DNA of 64,000 nucleotides from Sparassis latifolia (lineage: Eukaryota > Basidiomycota > Agaricomycetes > Polyporales > Sparassidaceae). Shown one piece after another: positions 1 through 10,866 of this stretch. The translations under genes and the position numbers were made by a program. Where the stretch lies: assembly GCA_018466975.1 (NCBI GenBank), contig CM031556.1:4092001-4156000 (forward strand). Reading direction: 5' to 3'. The notes under the pieces are model-generated. The model searched no databases. It was given only the letters and a program-made list of their open reading frames with translations, and was not told the origin of the DNA. The stretch's first letter is position 1; the number at the start of each line of letters is the position of its first letter.

Positions 1-1461
1 CCGCTCCGTGTCGTCAGATCGGTTTGTGCTTCCTGTACGCCCTCAGTCGTGAATGGATACTCCTTGAAGATGTTGATTTTGACCACCCCTGTTGCGATGA
101 GGCTGAAGAGTTCCGATCCGTAGTGAAGCGCTTCTTCGGGGGTGTATGTGTAGTTCATCAACCTGTTGTCAGAGGAAAAATTGTCGATACACATCCAAAA
201 CAGGCGAGGGAATAACAAGGACTGACGTGGGGCGGAGTAAAGCTAGGTTCTTCTCCACCAACTTGAGAGGTGGAATAGGTTCCACTGGCCCCGAGGCGGC
301 GCCGACCACCACGATAGTCGCTTTGCGTCTCGCAAGCTTGAAGTCGTTCAGGAACCTGATGGCGCATCAGGCCAAGGCTGGCACGCAGCGCGAGAGAGTA
401 CGCACGTATCTTTACCGACACCATCGTAGACGACATGTACGCCCTCGCCGTTGGTGATCTCCAGCACGCGCTCGACAGTGTTCTCTGTGGGGTATAGAAT
501 GACGTGGTCGGCGCCGTGCGCTTTTGCGACTGCTGCCTTCTCCGGTGTGGATGTAGTCCCTATCACGATCGCGCCGCGTTGCTTCGCCAGCTGGCTGAAA
601 ATGAGACCCAGACCTCCTGCGATTGTGTGAATAAAGACGTAGTCGCCCTTCTTCACATTGTACGCCTCCGTAACGAAGGTCAAAGCAGTGAGCCCTGTAG
701 GCAACATATTTACCACGGACAAAATGAGAAATGCCAAAGCACGCACCTTGGAGCAGAGCTGCTGCTGCAGTCTTTAAAGAGACAGACTCGGGCACAGAAT
801 AGACCTTTGCCCAGGGAACAGACGCGTATTCCCCATGCACGCCAAATTGCAGCTAGAGCGATTCACACTTGTCAAAGCGGTACGATACACGGTATTGATT
901 GTTTCGACTTACCAACGCTACCTTATCGCCAACCTTGAACCCGCGCTTCTTGTATTGCTCGTCTGCGAGAACCTTCTCATCCGTAGGCAGCCCAACGATG
1001 GTACCCGATGCCTCCATGCCCAAAGTCTGGGGGAACGATTTGATAGGGTAGATTCCCTTCCTACGACCCGCTCCATGTAATTGTACGACCAGGCTGCCAA
1101 CTCTAACCCGTCGACTCACCGGTGATATGTATCAATGAAGTTAACACCTGCATATGCTACCTGCACATATTGTAAACATAACTACAGCAGAGGTCAACAC
1201 CTCGCATGTACCCACCTTCACAATCACATCGCCCGGGGCCGCAGCGGGGAAGGGTACCGTCTTCACCTGCAAGACATCGATGTCCCCATTCTTGTCGATC
1301 GCAATCGACCGGATGGTTTTGGGAAAGTCGGACATGCTGCTAGAGTATCCCCTGCTGAACGTCGGTGCGGATATGTGGTGGAAGACCTGTGCAGTGCGGA
1401 TAGCTGCTGTTTGACGTCTGGTAGCTGTCGCCCCAGTTCGCAGGATAGTCGATGGTATCAT
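1..1461 (-). CDS. NAD(P)H:quinone oxidoreductase (zeta-crystallin family), 3' end cut by window edge
   Basis: Zinc-less medium-chain dehydrogenase/reductase that reduces quinones with NADPH. ATG at 1461. The first about 42 residues are rich in Arg, Ser and Ala with almost no acidic residues (RGYSSS near residue 38), which looks like a mitochondrial presequence. Spliced exons then give the family landmarks: GVNFIDTYHR, LGMEASGTIVG, a VPWAKVY segment, the Rossmann stretch AGGLGLIFSQLAKQRGA, and the C-terminal TYTPEEALHYGSELFSLIA. Predicted introns begin near 1215, 1100, 907, 750, 430 and 228, each with GT-AG ends and consistent phase. About 20 C-terminal residues lie beyond base 1. The family is confident; the physiological substrate is not visible. 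Confidence 0.88.
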
Positions 1462-1982
1462 CGGCTGAGCGAGCCGGAGCGGTGTACCTTTAGTCTAGTT
1501 TCTTCCTGTTCCCGTCGTCGTACATTCCGGGAGCTGGAGATTGGTCAGAAATGTCACCACTCTTGCAACATTTCTATCGCCAGTGGTACTATCGGCCCTT
1601 CAGAGATGGCCGTGTGAAGTCGGAACGAGCGAGGCCTACTAGTGAGGGACCAGCGACGTTGACTGTGAACATGCCTTATAATAGAATTATTCGACGAGCG
1701 TTTCAGCGGCGAGAGAAGGAATATCGGACGTCTTGATGCGAGCTGTCCTAGTCTCCCGTGGGCAGACCGATTGTCACTCTGCTTCTGTCAACGTTCGTAC
1801 CTCAGGATACCCGTGTCGAGTCGGACAGCTGTCCACACTCTGATGCAACTAACGGGAGCACAACAACACCAACTTGGAATATTTCTGTTGGCGCTGTAGA
1901 CGTCTCTTCTACAATATTTCTAGAGCTACAATGAAAGAAAGATAGGCATACAGGTGATCGGGAATTAGATACGCGACTCTGT

Positions 1983-3245
1983 TCACTTCAACGCGGAAAA
2001 GGCCTCGGTTAGCATCTCGTACACAAACAGAATCTGCTCGTCCTTCTGCACCATCCCGGGTCTCTGCTCCCGGAGAGAATCAATTTCCTGCGCGACAAGA
2101 TCTTCATGGAGTTCCTCGGGAAGGGGCCCGAGGGGTGACGGCGGGAGAGGTGGTGGGGTGGACATCTCCCCCGACGACAACGACGTGACAGGCGAAAGAA
2201 GACCCTGCGCGCGAAGAAGAGAGGAAACCGCGATGAATGCACCTGTTCTGCCGATTCCCGCTGAGCAGTTTACCATTATGGGCGGGTCAGGATCGAGTTC
2301 GTTTCTCAACGACTCGGGTTCCCAAGAGAGGTCGCGGTTGGTCTGGTCGACGAGGCGCGTGAAGCGAAGCAGACCTATGCGGTCCTCCTCATTGGGTACA
2401 CCGTGGTCTGGCCAGGAACCATACAGCATGTGCTGGAAGACCACAGGCTCAACGTCCTGAGGTAGGACCGGCTGGACGGAGACTGTGCTCTGAACACAGT
2501 GCGCTTCATCGATTGACGTGATTTTGAGTAGGGTGACCTTTATCGACGTAGCGGCGCACCCTGGCTCGGGGGACATGACCCAGGACTGCCCTTCCAAGGG
2601 CGGGAAATAGACGTGCGCCTTCAGCATGCCACTTTCGATGTTACGGGTGAGCTGTACCACCGTGCGTACTCGACTCGTATTCGACTCGGCACCAGGAAGA
2701 TTGTGCAAGGTATCAGGTGGACGAGTAACAGGTTGCAAAATAACGCTGAGAAAGGCGTGTGCGGTGTGGGGAAGGGGTGCCTGAGTAGCGATCCACCACT
2801 TTCCTCCAAAAAGCTCGCGCACCCAATTGCCATTCAAATACCGTCCGTCTGAAGGCGAGCTGTCCCCATCCTCTACGATACCACGCGGAACGGTTATACG
2901 CGTACGATCGTACGACCCTACGTCTGCGTAGCGGTTGGCGCGCTGGTTATCCGGGTGGACGCTCGCAGAGATAGAGTAGTGATCGACATGCTCGGATTTA
3001 TGGGTTACGAGGGCGCCGAGATGTGAGAGGCGATGGGCGAGAGACGGATCGGATTTATGGCGGGAGGCACTGCGTGCGCTCGCACGAATCTGCTCGCGTT
3101 GCGCCAATGTTCGGAGAACGGTCGTGATATGCAGGGAAGAACGAGACAGTCTGAGCCATTCTGGCACTGAGGACGGTTCGGCATTAGTGGTCATGATTCC
3201 TTGGGTAGTCATGAATCTCAGAAAGGGTATTTCACCGAACCGCAT
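1983..3245 (-). CDS. Protein tyrosine phosphatase (classical PTP domain)
   Basis: Single uninterrupted 420-codon frame. The PTP core has its motifs in the expected order: NRYADVGSYDRTR near residue 104, WIATQAPLPHTAHAFLSVI near 150, the WPDHGVPNEEDR general-acid loop near 277, the phosphate-binding loop CSAGIGRTG near 327, and a Q-loop GMVQKDEQILFVYEML near the C terminus. The Asp, Cys and Arg needed for catalysis are all present. The residue before the nucleophilic Cys is Asn (AAC) where most PTPs have His. A low-complexity Pro/Ser insert sits between the P-loop and Q-loop. The start at 3245 is the first ATG; a second ATG lies 11 codons on. It probably dephosphorylates phosphotyrosine, possibly on MAP kinases as in yeast Ptp2/3; the substrate is inference. 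Confidence 0.88.
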   Translation of the reverse strand: MRFGEIPFLRFMTTQGIMTTNAEPSSVPEWLRLSRSSLHITTVLRTLAQREQIRASARSASRHKSDPSLAHRLSHLGALVTHKSEHVDHYSISASVHPDNQRANRYADVGSYDRTRITVPRGIVEDGDSSPSDGRYLNGNWVRELFGGKWWIATQAPLPHTAHAFLSVILQPVTRPPDTLHNLPGAESNTSRVRTVVQLTRNIESGMLKAHVYFPPLEGQSWVMSPEPGCAATSIKVTLLKITSIDEAHCVQSTVSVQPVLPQDVEPVVFQHMLYGSWPDHGVPNEEDRIGLLRFTRLVDQTNRDLSWEPESLRNELDPDPPIMVNCSAGIGRTGAFIAVSSLLRAQGLLSPVTSLSSGEMSTPPPLPPSPLGPLPEELHEDLVAQEIDSLREQRPGMVQKDEQILFVYEMLTEAFSALK

Positions 3246-3361
3246 GGGGAAATCTTCGAGAGATGGTCGAACAAAGTCAAGATTGAAGAGCGCGTAGCTT
3301 TCGAGTCACATGCACCCACGAGCGCTAACCAGGCGCCTACTTCTTTCCGTTTCTCCTCGCA

Positions 3362-3925
3362 ATGGACAGCAAGTTCAGAAGCCTGCTAACATCCGAGACG
3401 AGAATTAAGTTGGTATATATATTATGGATGTGGTGTTACATGCCCTAATGCCACGGTAGAGTCAGCTCGACGTTGGATAACTCCGTCGGTAAGAAATGCC
3501 TCACCGACGGGGATCCAGAAACCTGTTGGACGTCGCAGCAAGTGAGACAATAACGTTTTAGGTGTAAGTTGAAGATATCTCACAATTGAATTGCTTTCTG
3601 TTGCCAGGGGACACCGCAGTCCATCCAGCTCTCCTTCCCTTCACCAGTGATTCCGAGGAAAATTGCACTTACCTTTCAAGGCGGCTTCGTTGGGACAAGG
3701 TGTTCAGTTCAAGTCCTACCTAGTCAGATAGGATTGGAGAAACCAAAGTGGCAGAGCTATTCCCAGATATTCCCGGAGGACGTTAATCGCAGACAGAATT
3801 TTGATCTTCCTGTTGAGCTACTGCAGAACGGCGTAGAGAGTTTGAAGCTAGTCTTCGAGGAGAGTTCCGATTTCTTTGGTAGAATTACTGTGTATGATTT
3901 ACAGCTCGAGGGAGAATGTTTGTAA
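3362..3925 (+). CDS. NR2C2AP-like galactose-binding-fold protein
   Basis: Three-exon model: 3362-3408, 3460-3541 and 3608-3925, joined by introns of 51 and 66 nt in consistent phase. The protein (about 148 aa) matches the nuclear receptor 2C2-associated protein family from end to end: KVSSTLDN at the start, GDPETCWTS, a central ALTFQGGFVGTRC, then FPEDVNRRQNF and the C-terminal ESSDFFGRITVYDLQLEG. These proteins have a small discoidin/galactose-binding-like beta fold and unknown biochemical role. The first donor (GTTGGT) is weaker than usual, so the first 16 residues are the least certain part. The start of the PTP gene (3245) is 116 bp away and divergent, so the two probably share a promoter. 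Confidence 0.85.
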
Positions 3926-4005
3926 TCTCGAAGAAATAGGTGGCACATTATTGTAAGTCATAAACTCACATTTTTTGACGTGGTTGGATAGGACCCCCCG
4001 CAATT

Positions 4006-4350
4006 CCCTATGAGCCCCGATGCCTGAATCCCCGAAATTGGACCCGCCGCAGGCCAAACCTCCGATCTCGGACCCCCGAAAATGGTCCAAAAACCGGTAC
4101 AACTTATGTGCAGGACATCCCCGAAATTGTCCCCTTCGGCTAGAAGTTCAGTGCGAAACCCCCGAAAAATGGCCCCTGAGAGAAAATTTCCTGGAGACCC
4201 TCAACTTCCGGCGAAAATTCGTTTTGAACCCGGCGGAAACCCATTTCTCACCGCAGATGTTCGATCCCATTTTTCCCCGAAACCGGCCGGGAGGCCGGGA
4301 GCTTGAGTGCGAAACCCCCGAAAATGACCCCCGAAAATGGCCTCCGGCGG
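4006..4350. repeat. Dispersed CCCCGAAA-type repeat tract
   Basis: The motif CCCCGAAA followed by A/T and often TGG occurs about eight times within 350 bp (for example near 4034, 4073, 4112, 4160, 4276, 4316 and 4329). A longer copy beginning GTGCGAAACCCCCGAAAA occurs twice, about 155 bp apart. Open frames across it on the + strand are Pro/Lys-rich by-products of the repeat and not a recognisable protein. Confidence 0.6.
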
Positions 4351-4360
4351 GATCGGAGCT

Positions 4361-5486
4361 CTAAGCGAGTTACGGGGGGTCCTGGTTGGATGCATGGCGG
4401 GTGCGGTCACTTGACCGTGTCATTGTAATTCAGCTGCAGCTGCAGGTTGAGCGCGCTTTGCGCCCTCGACGCCCATCGCAACCTCAACGTTCCTCACCTC
4501 ACGCTGATTTCTCCAAAATTCCCTTACAAAGGGTAGCAGAAAGTGTGTATGTAAAGTAGACAAACAATAATTCGATGGGCCCGCAGATACCAGTGTTTCA
4601 AAATCAAATACAAGGAATTCCCTTGGATGTCCTCTACACTTCACTTCCTGGGCAACGTCGATGCAGAGAGTGCGCGAAGGGAGCGATATGGATTTTTTGT
4701 GCTTGAAATAGCAGCACTGGAGACGGTACAGCACATTGTAGGGGATACGGACACGATGGGCACGTCAGACTCGCAGAAGGCAGCCAAGTCCCCGTCCCTA
4801 CATGCCCAGAGCTTTAGCAGACTACAGCGGGGCAAATCAGATGGCGCATTCATAATTCATTCCCCAGCGTGCCGCTGTGAACAACTAGACGCTGATACTC
4901 GGGATGGGAGGCAGCGTTCTCAGCGACCATTACGAACACACGCTGTAGTCCCCGGGCCCAAAAAATCTATGCAGTTTGGCAAAACAACAAGGAAACTCTG
5001 GATGAGGGGGTTTGCATCAGAAAAAACAAACCAAGAAACCTAAAGAAGGTGAAAACTCACCGTGCAGCTGAGGTTCCTTGTTGCGGCATCCCGTGGTCAG
5101 TCAGTGATTCGGCGAGACTTAAATAATGACGTACTTTACATCAAAACCTCCAATGCGGTGCCAATATACGCCCCGGTATCTCTGGAAAATGTCCCATCAG
5201 GTCTAAGTAGTCGCGTAGACCAAGATCATGCCAATTTCTGCTGGTAACATGCAGGTCAGAGGACAGGTGCTATATCTATCGCCATAGCTTAACCAAGTAT
5301 ATTATATGTCGCAGCGTGGAATATATTACTGACCACGATTTTGGGGTGAATTCCTAGTAATTGAACGCTTAGGAAATTCAATAGCATTCTGGTAGATTCT
5401 CACCGTACACCTTTTGGCGCGAGGTAGTGAAAATCGGAGTGATTCTCAACTTAAGTTCATCCACTGAGGAAATACGGCGGGGCTCT
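4361..5486. other. Stretch without a recognisable gene
   Basis: Only short open frames without family resemblance or consistent splice structure. It probably contains flanking regulatory DNA for the small minus-strand gene at 5487-5925. Confidence 0.4.
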
Positions 5487-5925
5487 TTATATAGCCATCT
5501 CATGGCATACAAACCACGTGAATTTTACAGCGGACACATTGTCTGCGGCAAAATGTACGTGGGTTTGCATACGATCCGCGATCGCGCGAGGGTCTGCAAT
5601 AGCGCATCAGTCACCGAACAACGTGTAATGCGAAATTTACTGCACCCGTAGTACCAGACGACAGGCCGACCTTACCGGAGAACGTAGGAACATACGAGAC
5701 GAGGCGTAAAGATTCGGGTTTGAAGGCTATGCTTAGAAGGTTGACGTGCGACGTGGAATGTAAGCTCGCATGAATGCTTGAGAGGTCCGTTGGACGTGTC
5801 AGTACTGGCATCATCACGGACAACTTGACATAGTCTTGGCAGACACGCCGGCCATAAGGCTGGCAGCAGTTACTGCTTTGGAATGCCGTCCAGACGCCAG
5901 CAGCGCTAGCGGTATGGTTCGTCAT
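5487..5925 (-). CDS. Small conserved-looking hypothetical protein, two exons
   Basis: Starts with ATG at 5925. Exon 1 (5676-5925) and exon 2 (5487-5593) join over an 82-nt GT-AG intron to give an exact 119-codon frame including stop. The product has a mixed, globular-looking composition with no signal peptide or obvious membrane span. Features I can see are DYVKLSVMMPVLTRPTDLSS near residue 30 and KPESLRLVSYVPTFSDPR near 70. I do not recognise the family. A reading-through version of exon 1 would end at 5611. Confidence rests on the intact frame and phase-consistent splice. Confidence 0.45.
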
Positions 5926-6611
5926 GTCCGCTCTCCGCAGAAAAGGCAGGGTATCTACTGCACGACTTTGTCAGCTCTAGACAGTGGAAGGTGACTACAG
6001 CGGAGCGCCGTCACAATAACAACAACTCACTACTTCGAGAAATTGACAAGTGCTTGCCTGTTTGAGGCTCTCTATAACATGGAACGACTGTCTTCCTTGT
6101 CTAGAGGCTGATCTATGAGCCTAGCTGCATCCACGCGTGCTTGCTTTGTATCTCCGTATTCAAGACACCTCTCCGTAATTTATGGCCTGCCGTGATCACT
6201 CCCGAGAAGAATAGCAAATGAAATCCTCCCGAGAAAGAGCAAGCCGTGCAGTTAATGAACCACACAGACAGCAACGTCCGCCATACGAGGGGCCCTGTGC
6301 TTGCAGTCGACGGCAAATGCCGCGAAGCTCCAAAAGAGGTCGTATACGTATTGACATATTGATTGTCCATTGCTGTGGTAATTTGTAGGCCGTTTGTGTG
6401 GAAAATCCTGTGTTGTAGGACTCTCCGTGATTGATGTACAGTATGTCGAGAGCAACTGAGAAAGCCAGAAGTGTTGACTGTTGCGCAGCGAAAGCAGTGT
6501 GCCACTGGCTGATTGCGAGTTGGCTGCGCCTTCCTCGACCTCGATCGCCAAGTATATCCTGCACCCCGCCTCTCCTTTTGTTCTGTCGCTTACGCTCTTT
6601 GCCCAAACCTC

Positions 6612-8960
6612 ATGTCCTTCGTACTCGTACCGCCGACCCCCAGTCCAGAAAGCAGCGTACACCATCCAGTATCTCTGCTGTCAGCGACGACGTCGGTCCC
6701 CGAGTTGGAACTACCAGACGACCCCGACCGCGAGCGCAGCTCGTCCGAAACTACCATAGTCACTATCTATTCGATGTACGAAGAAGACACACGCAGCTGG
6801 TCTGCCTCCCGACATCATTCGAAAGACCTCGACGTCGACGTTACCATCGCTAGCCGCGACTCCTTTAGGGACTCCCTCCGGAACTCCTTCATGCAGTCCA
6901 CCGTCGCAACCATCGAGGACAGCGCATTCTACGACTCCACTGCCGACTGGCCGCGCGCGAGCAAGCGCGTTAGCATGGACAAGTCTAGACAGTCGGTCCT
7001 GTCCAATGGGTCGGTACAGCTGGCGTACTCAGACAGCCGACCCTCGTCCGCCAATGGCAGCCACCGCCATACCGTCAGCCATTCGCCCGAGGGAGAGCTC
7101 AGGGCAGGGCTGAGTAGGCCGTCGTTGCAGAATTACAGGTCGGCGCTGTCTCACGACGATGGGAAGTCCGTGTCTGCATTGAGCCAGTCGCCCGACCCCG
7201 CGCAAAGCAGACCGAATTCGCGCGCCCGCGCGAACGGAATTTCCCTGCCCCGGCCGGATGGTGCTTCACATAGCCGCAAGTCCTCTGTAGACGTCTCACT
7301 CGCGCCAAGTAGACCAGCGTCACGGACTCGCAGGTCGGCTGAAAAGTCTCGACCTAATTCACCTCCTCCACCATCGCAAGGTACACTATCCCCGCCGCTT
7401 CCACCGCAGTCGCTACTGCAAGTGCCCTACCCCCCGGAATCCTCCCCACCGCAAATACGAAGCTCTCCCGCGGCGAGTGAGCATTCACTCGTGCCATCAG
7501 ATGGGGAAGACCCGGATGGATTCCACGTGCGGAGTACGTACGCGGACCTGGAGATATGTGGAGTGAAGGGCGACGGGTACGAAGAGGGTGTGGAGCGGAC
7601 GCGTGCACGAGTGGGCGGGAGTCGCGCGAGCGAGCTGCGCGCACTTGCGGCGCTCGGTGACGGTCTGGAGAAGACACGCGAGCTTACGGAGACGCAGATC
7701 CGCATGCTCGCAAGCCTTGACCGATATGGCTTCTACGTCATGCCATCGCACGACCGCATCCTGCTGCTTCCCGTTGCACCCCTACTGAAGCCGCTTGCGC
7801 ACGTCATGACGTTTCCCCCGAATGCGCCTGCTAACGCACCGCTACTGCACGCACTGCCACCCGTTTCACCGCCAATAAGGGAGTTGTTGCGCACCGAGAA
7901 ATGGGGCAGGATGCTCGAGGCACGATCGCGCGACCAAGGTGGAAACATCGATTCGTGGGGCATTTGCGCGTCGAAGGAGCACAAGCTGCGTGAGCGCACG
8001 TTCAAAGGTATCCCAGACTGTTGGCGGAGTGCTGCATGGGAGACCCTCATTTGCCGATTTTCCAAGACCAACAAGGCTGGTTTGCGGAAGTTGATGAACG
8101 ACTACCAAACAGCGCTTGAACAGCCTTCGACCTACGATGTGCAGATCGACCTGGACGTGCCACGGACCATTAGCGGCCATGTAATGTTCCGAACAAGGTA
8201 TGGCCAAGGGTACGTGGTTTCTATGTGATAAATCGCGCCAGATGTTGAGGTTTCGTACAGCCAGCGGTCACTGTTTCACGTCTTGCACTGCCTATCGCTC
8301 AGATGTGATGCATGCGGGTATTGCCAGGGTATGGGTCCCATCGCGGCAACACTCCTCTGCTATTTTGAGCCTGAGCGGGCGTACGCTGCTCTGGTCCTCT
8401 TGCATGACGCTTACACCATGCACACAATATTCAGCCCAGGGTTTCCCGGGTTGCTCGAGGCGATATACGTCCAGGAACGGCTCACGGAGCAGATGCTTCC
8501 TGCGGTGTACGCCGCGTTCAAGAAGCACACGATTTCCACCACATCGTACGCTACGAAATGGTACATCACTCTCTTCGCCAACTCAGTGCCGTTCCAAACC
8601 CAGCTGCGCCTGTGGGATGCGTTCCTGCTTGAGGGTTACGATATTTTCGTTGTGATCGCGGTCGCGATCGTGTGGGTCTATAGGGGTACGTGTTTCGCAT
8701 TAATGGTAAACCTCTGCCGGCAGCTAGCGCGCCGTCTGACGGGCATATTTTCACCAGATCATATTACTTCGGAAGCAGCCAGCTTTGAGACCGTGTTGTC
8801 ATTGCTCTCTTCATTCTTCGTCCCCGAGGACGAGAACGCGCTACTGGCCTGGATCGAGAAAGTAATATCCGACAAGAAGTTGCGGTCGAGCATGCGACAG
8901 TGGCGGGCAGACTGGAACCGGCTCGTCGCAGCCGGACAGCACTCGCAGGCGCTGCTATAG
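6612..8960 (+). CDS. TBC-domain Rab GTPase-activating protein
   Basis: Exons 6612-8209, 8261-8685 and 8758-8960 give 741 aa. The first about 330 residues are Ser/Pro-rich and probably disordered. The TBC domain follows, starting at FKGIPDCWRSAAWE, with the arginine-finger motif IDLDVPRT and the glutamine-finger motif YCQGM, both needed for dual-finger GAP catalysis on Rab GTPases. Later landmarks are IFSPGFPGLLEAIYVQERL and FVPEDENALLAWIEKV. The ATG at 6612 was chosen because the frame upstream of it begins at a non-ATG codon. The second intron (8686-8757) is 72 nt and lacks a stop, so it could be read through; splicing restores the smooth join VYRDHITSEAA. It probably acts in membrane traffic; the Rab partner is unknown. 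Confidence 0.9.
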
Positions 8961-10027
8961 CGTCGCTGCGGCGTGTTGGGCCGTCTCGCATACACGCACA
9001 CGCATTCTCGCAATCCACGGGTGTACGTTTGATTCCGTCTTGCTTTCACTCTTGGCTTTCGAGTCTGCTGTGTCTCCACGAACATTCTCTGTTGCCACTT
9101 TTCTGTCTCTGTCACTCTCTGCAGTACTTAGGTTTTCTTGCATCGCATCACATCGCACTGCACCGCGTACGTCGGATGCTAATTACCAGTCCGTAGTATA
9201 GTTATCCCACGTCAATTGTCTTTCGCAATGTATCCCACCTGCCATCCGGATATCGTCGGTATAAAATCCGAGTCATGCCAATAAGCCGCAGAAGTCCATG
9301 AGCATGCGTGTGGGTAAAAAGTATTGTCTATCTGTCTACGAGTCAGTAGAACAGCCATTTAGATGATCTCAGGACCATTGATGTGAGATGTTGCGCCAGA
9401 CTTGCTGAGTTAGACTAGCTGGACGAACTCTCACAAACTGGCAATTCCATTGCAAAGATTGGCATGTCACGTAAAATTTAGAGGCCTCTCAGTGGCAACC
9501 TCGAGACTGGACAGCAATCCTAGGAAGTGGCTAGAGAGTAGACACTCTGCTTCGACCTTCGTGCCTCAGGAGTGGCGTTCAAATAGTGTTCTGCCCACAA
9601 CGAATGCTAGATCTAGAAGGGGGGAACAATATTTGTGGCTGGATAACTTATCACAAAGTTGCATGTCGAGATCTGTCCGAGCGACCTTCATCCCAGAAAG
9701 GCAGGTCGGGTGGAACGAAATGGTAACACCGCGTTCCGGAATGATGTGAAGACCCCATATGGACGTGTTCTTGTGCCCTCTATAGACGTGCTCTTGTACT
9801 CCATATAGACATCGTTCCCCTGCTCAGCTTCCTGGGTCTTGATGGACGCGAGATATATAACAAGTCTGCCCTCGCCAGAGATCCCATCAGGTCTCTACCT
9901 GTCCTCGACCACCCACCCGACGCAGAACTCCAGGTTCTCGCGTTTAAGCTGCACGAAGATCCACATACCCGGCGCTCTCTCATAAATCATCCTCCTTTCT
10001 CGGACCTACCACGCCCACCCATACACG
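8961..10027. other. Intergenic stretch with a TATA-like element
   Basis: No recognisable gene. A TATATAAC element near 9853 and a pyrimidine-rich leader just before 10028 are typical of a fungal promoter for the small downstream gene. Confidence 0.4.
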
Positions 10028-10267
10028 ATGGCTTACGACTATCCTTCCACGCAGCCATCATCCCCTATTACGGGCTTTTTTCCTGTCGGGCCCGCGGCTC
10101 CAAACGCGTTTACGTCGTTCCACCAATCACCGCGCGATACCCATGCGATGTACGAGGCAACCTCGCAGGGATTCACTAAACAAGCTCCCGCGCGGGGTGG
10201 CACGCAGAGCAAGGGGCAGAGTGGACAAGGCGCGGGTTCACTGAAGAAGCTCATGTGCTTCAAGTGA
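10028..10267 (+). CDS. Small Pro/Ser/Gly-rich hypothetical protein (79 aa)
   Basis: An ATG-initiated single-exon frame with a CT-rich leader and an upstream TATA-like box, which supports a genuinely transcribed small gene. The N-terminal half is rich in Pro, Ser, Thr and aromatic residues; the middle is Gly/Gln/Lys-rich; the end is basic (SLKKLMCFK) with a single cysteine three residues from the C terminus. There is no signal peptide or transmembrane segment. The cysteine context is not a CaaX box. I do not recognise the family. The 600 bp after the stop (10268-10866) show no further gene and probably hold the two convergent 3' ends. Confidence 0.5.
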   Translation: MAYDYPSTQPSSPITGFFPVGPAAPNAFTSFHQSPRDTHAMYEATSQGFTKQAPARGGTQSKGQSGQGAGSLKKLMCFK

Positions 10268-10866
10268 CGGAGTGGGGGTACTGCGGCAGCTCGCCGTGGC
10301 GGCGTCTTGGTAGACGTCTTCGAAGGAGTGCGCACTCACACCCAGCGCACTTCCTCCCATCAAGCCGAGGGTGTTGACCGCTTCAGGCCCAGGAACGATT
10401 CGACGAATATACCACATTTCTATTCACTTCTTGCCGACAAGGACTCATTTCCTCCACATCAGCTCTTGACATCCCAACTAGAGCCTGTACATTCCGCACA
10501 GCAAACTGTTCACACTATCCCACTGTATCGATACTTCTACTTATTACGCTCGGTCTACATTCGCACGCGTCGTCACGGTTACGTGCTATAATATCGCAGA
10601 ATTTGTTTGTACTATCTCATCAATTCATTGGGTCTCAGTCGCTGGCAACACTTCGTGACGTTAGAAACGCGTTGGAACTTTGCAGCGACTAGAGTCAACA
10701 GTTGTAGGTATCATGATTATTTGGGTGGTCGTATCGACTATCTATCATATCACATAAGAACTAGTACAACAGGACTTACGCCCACTTACAGCAACAACAG
10801 CGATATAACTCACAGAAAAAGAGAGAAGAACCAAAACGAGCCAAGGCATCATCACAACCTGTAGTG

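Noticed and set aside
4020..4364. 114-codon frame on the plus strand
   Set aside because: It is created by the CCCCGAAA repeats; composition follows the repeat and it has no protein family features.
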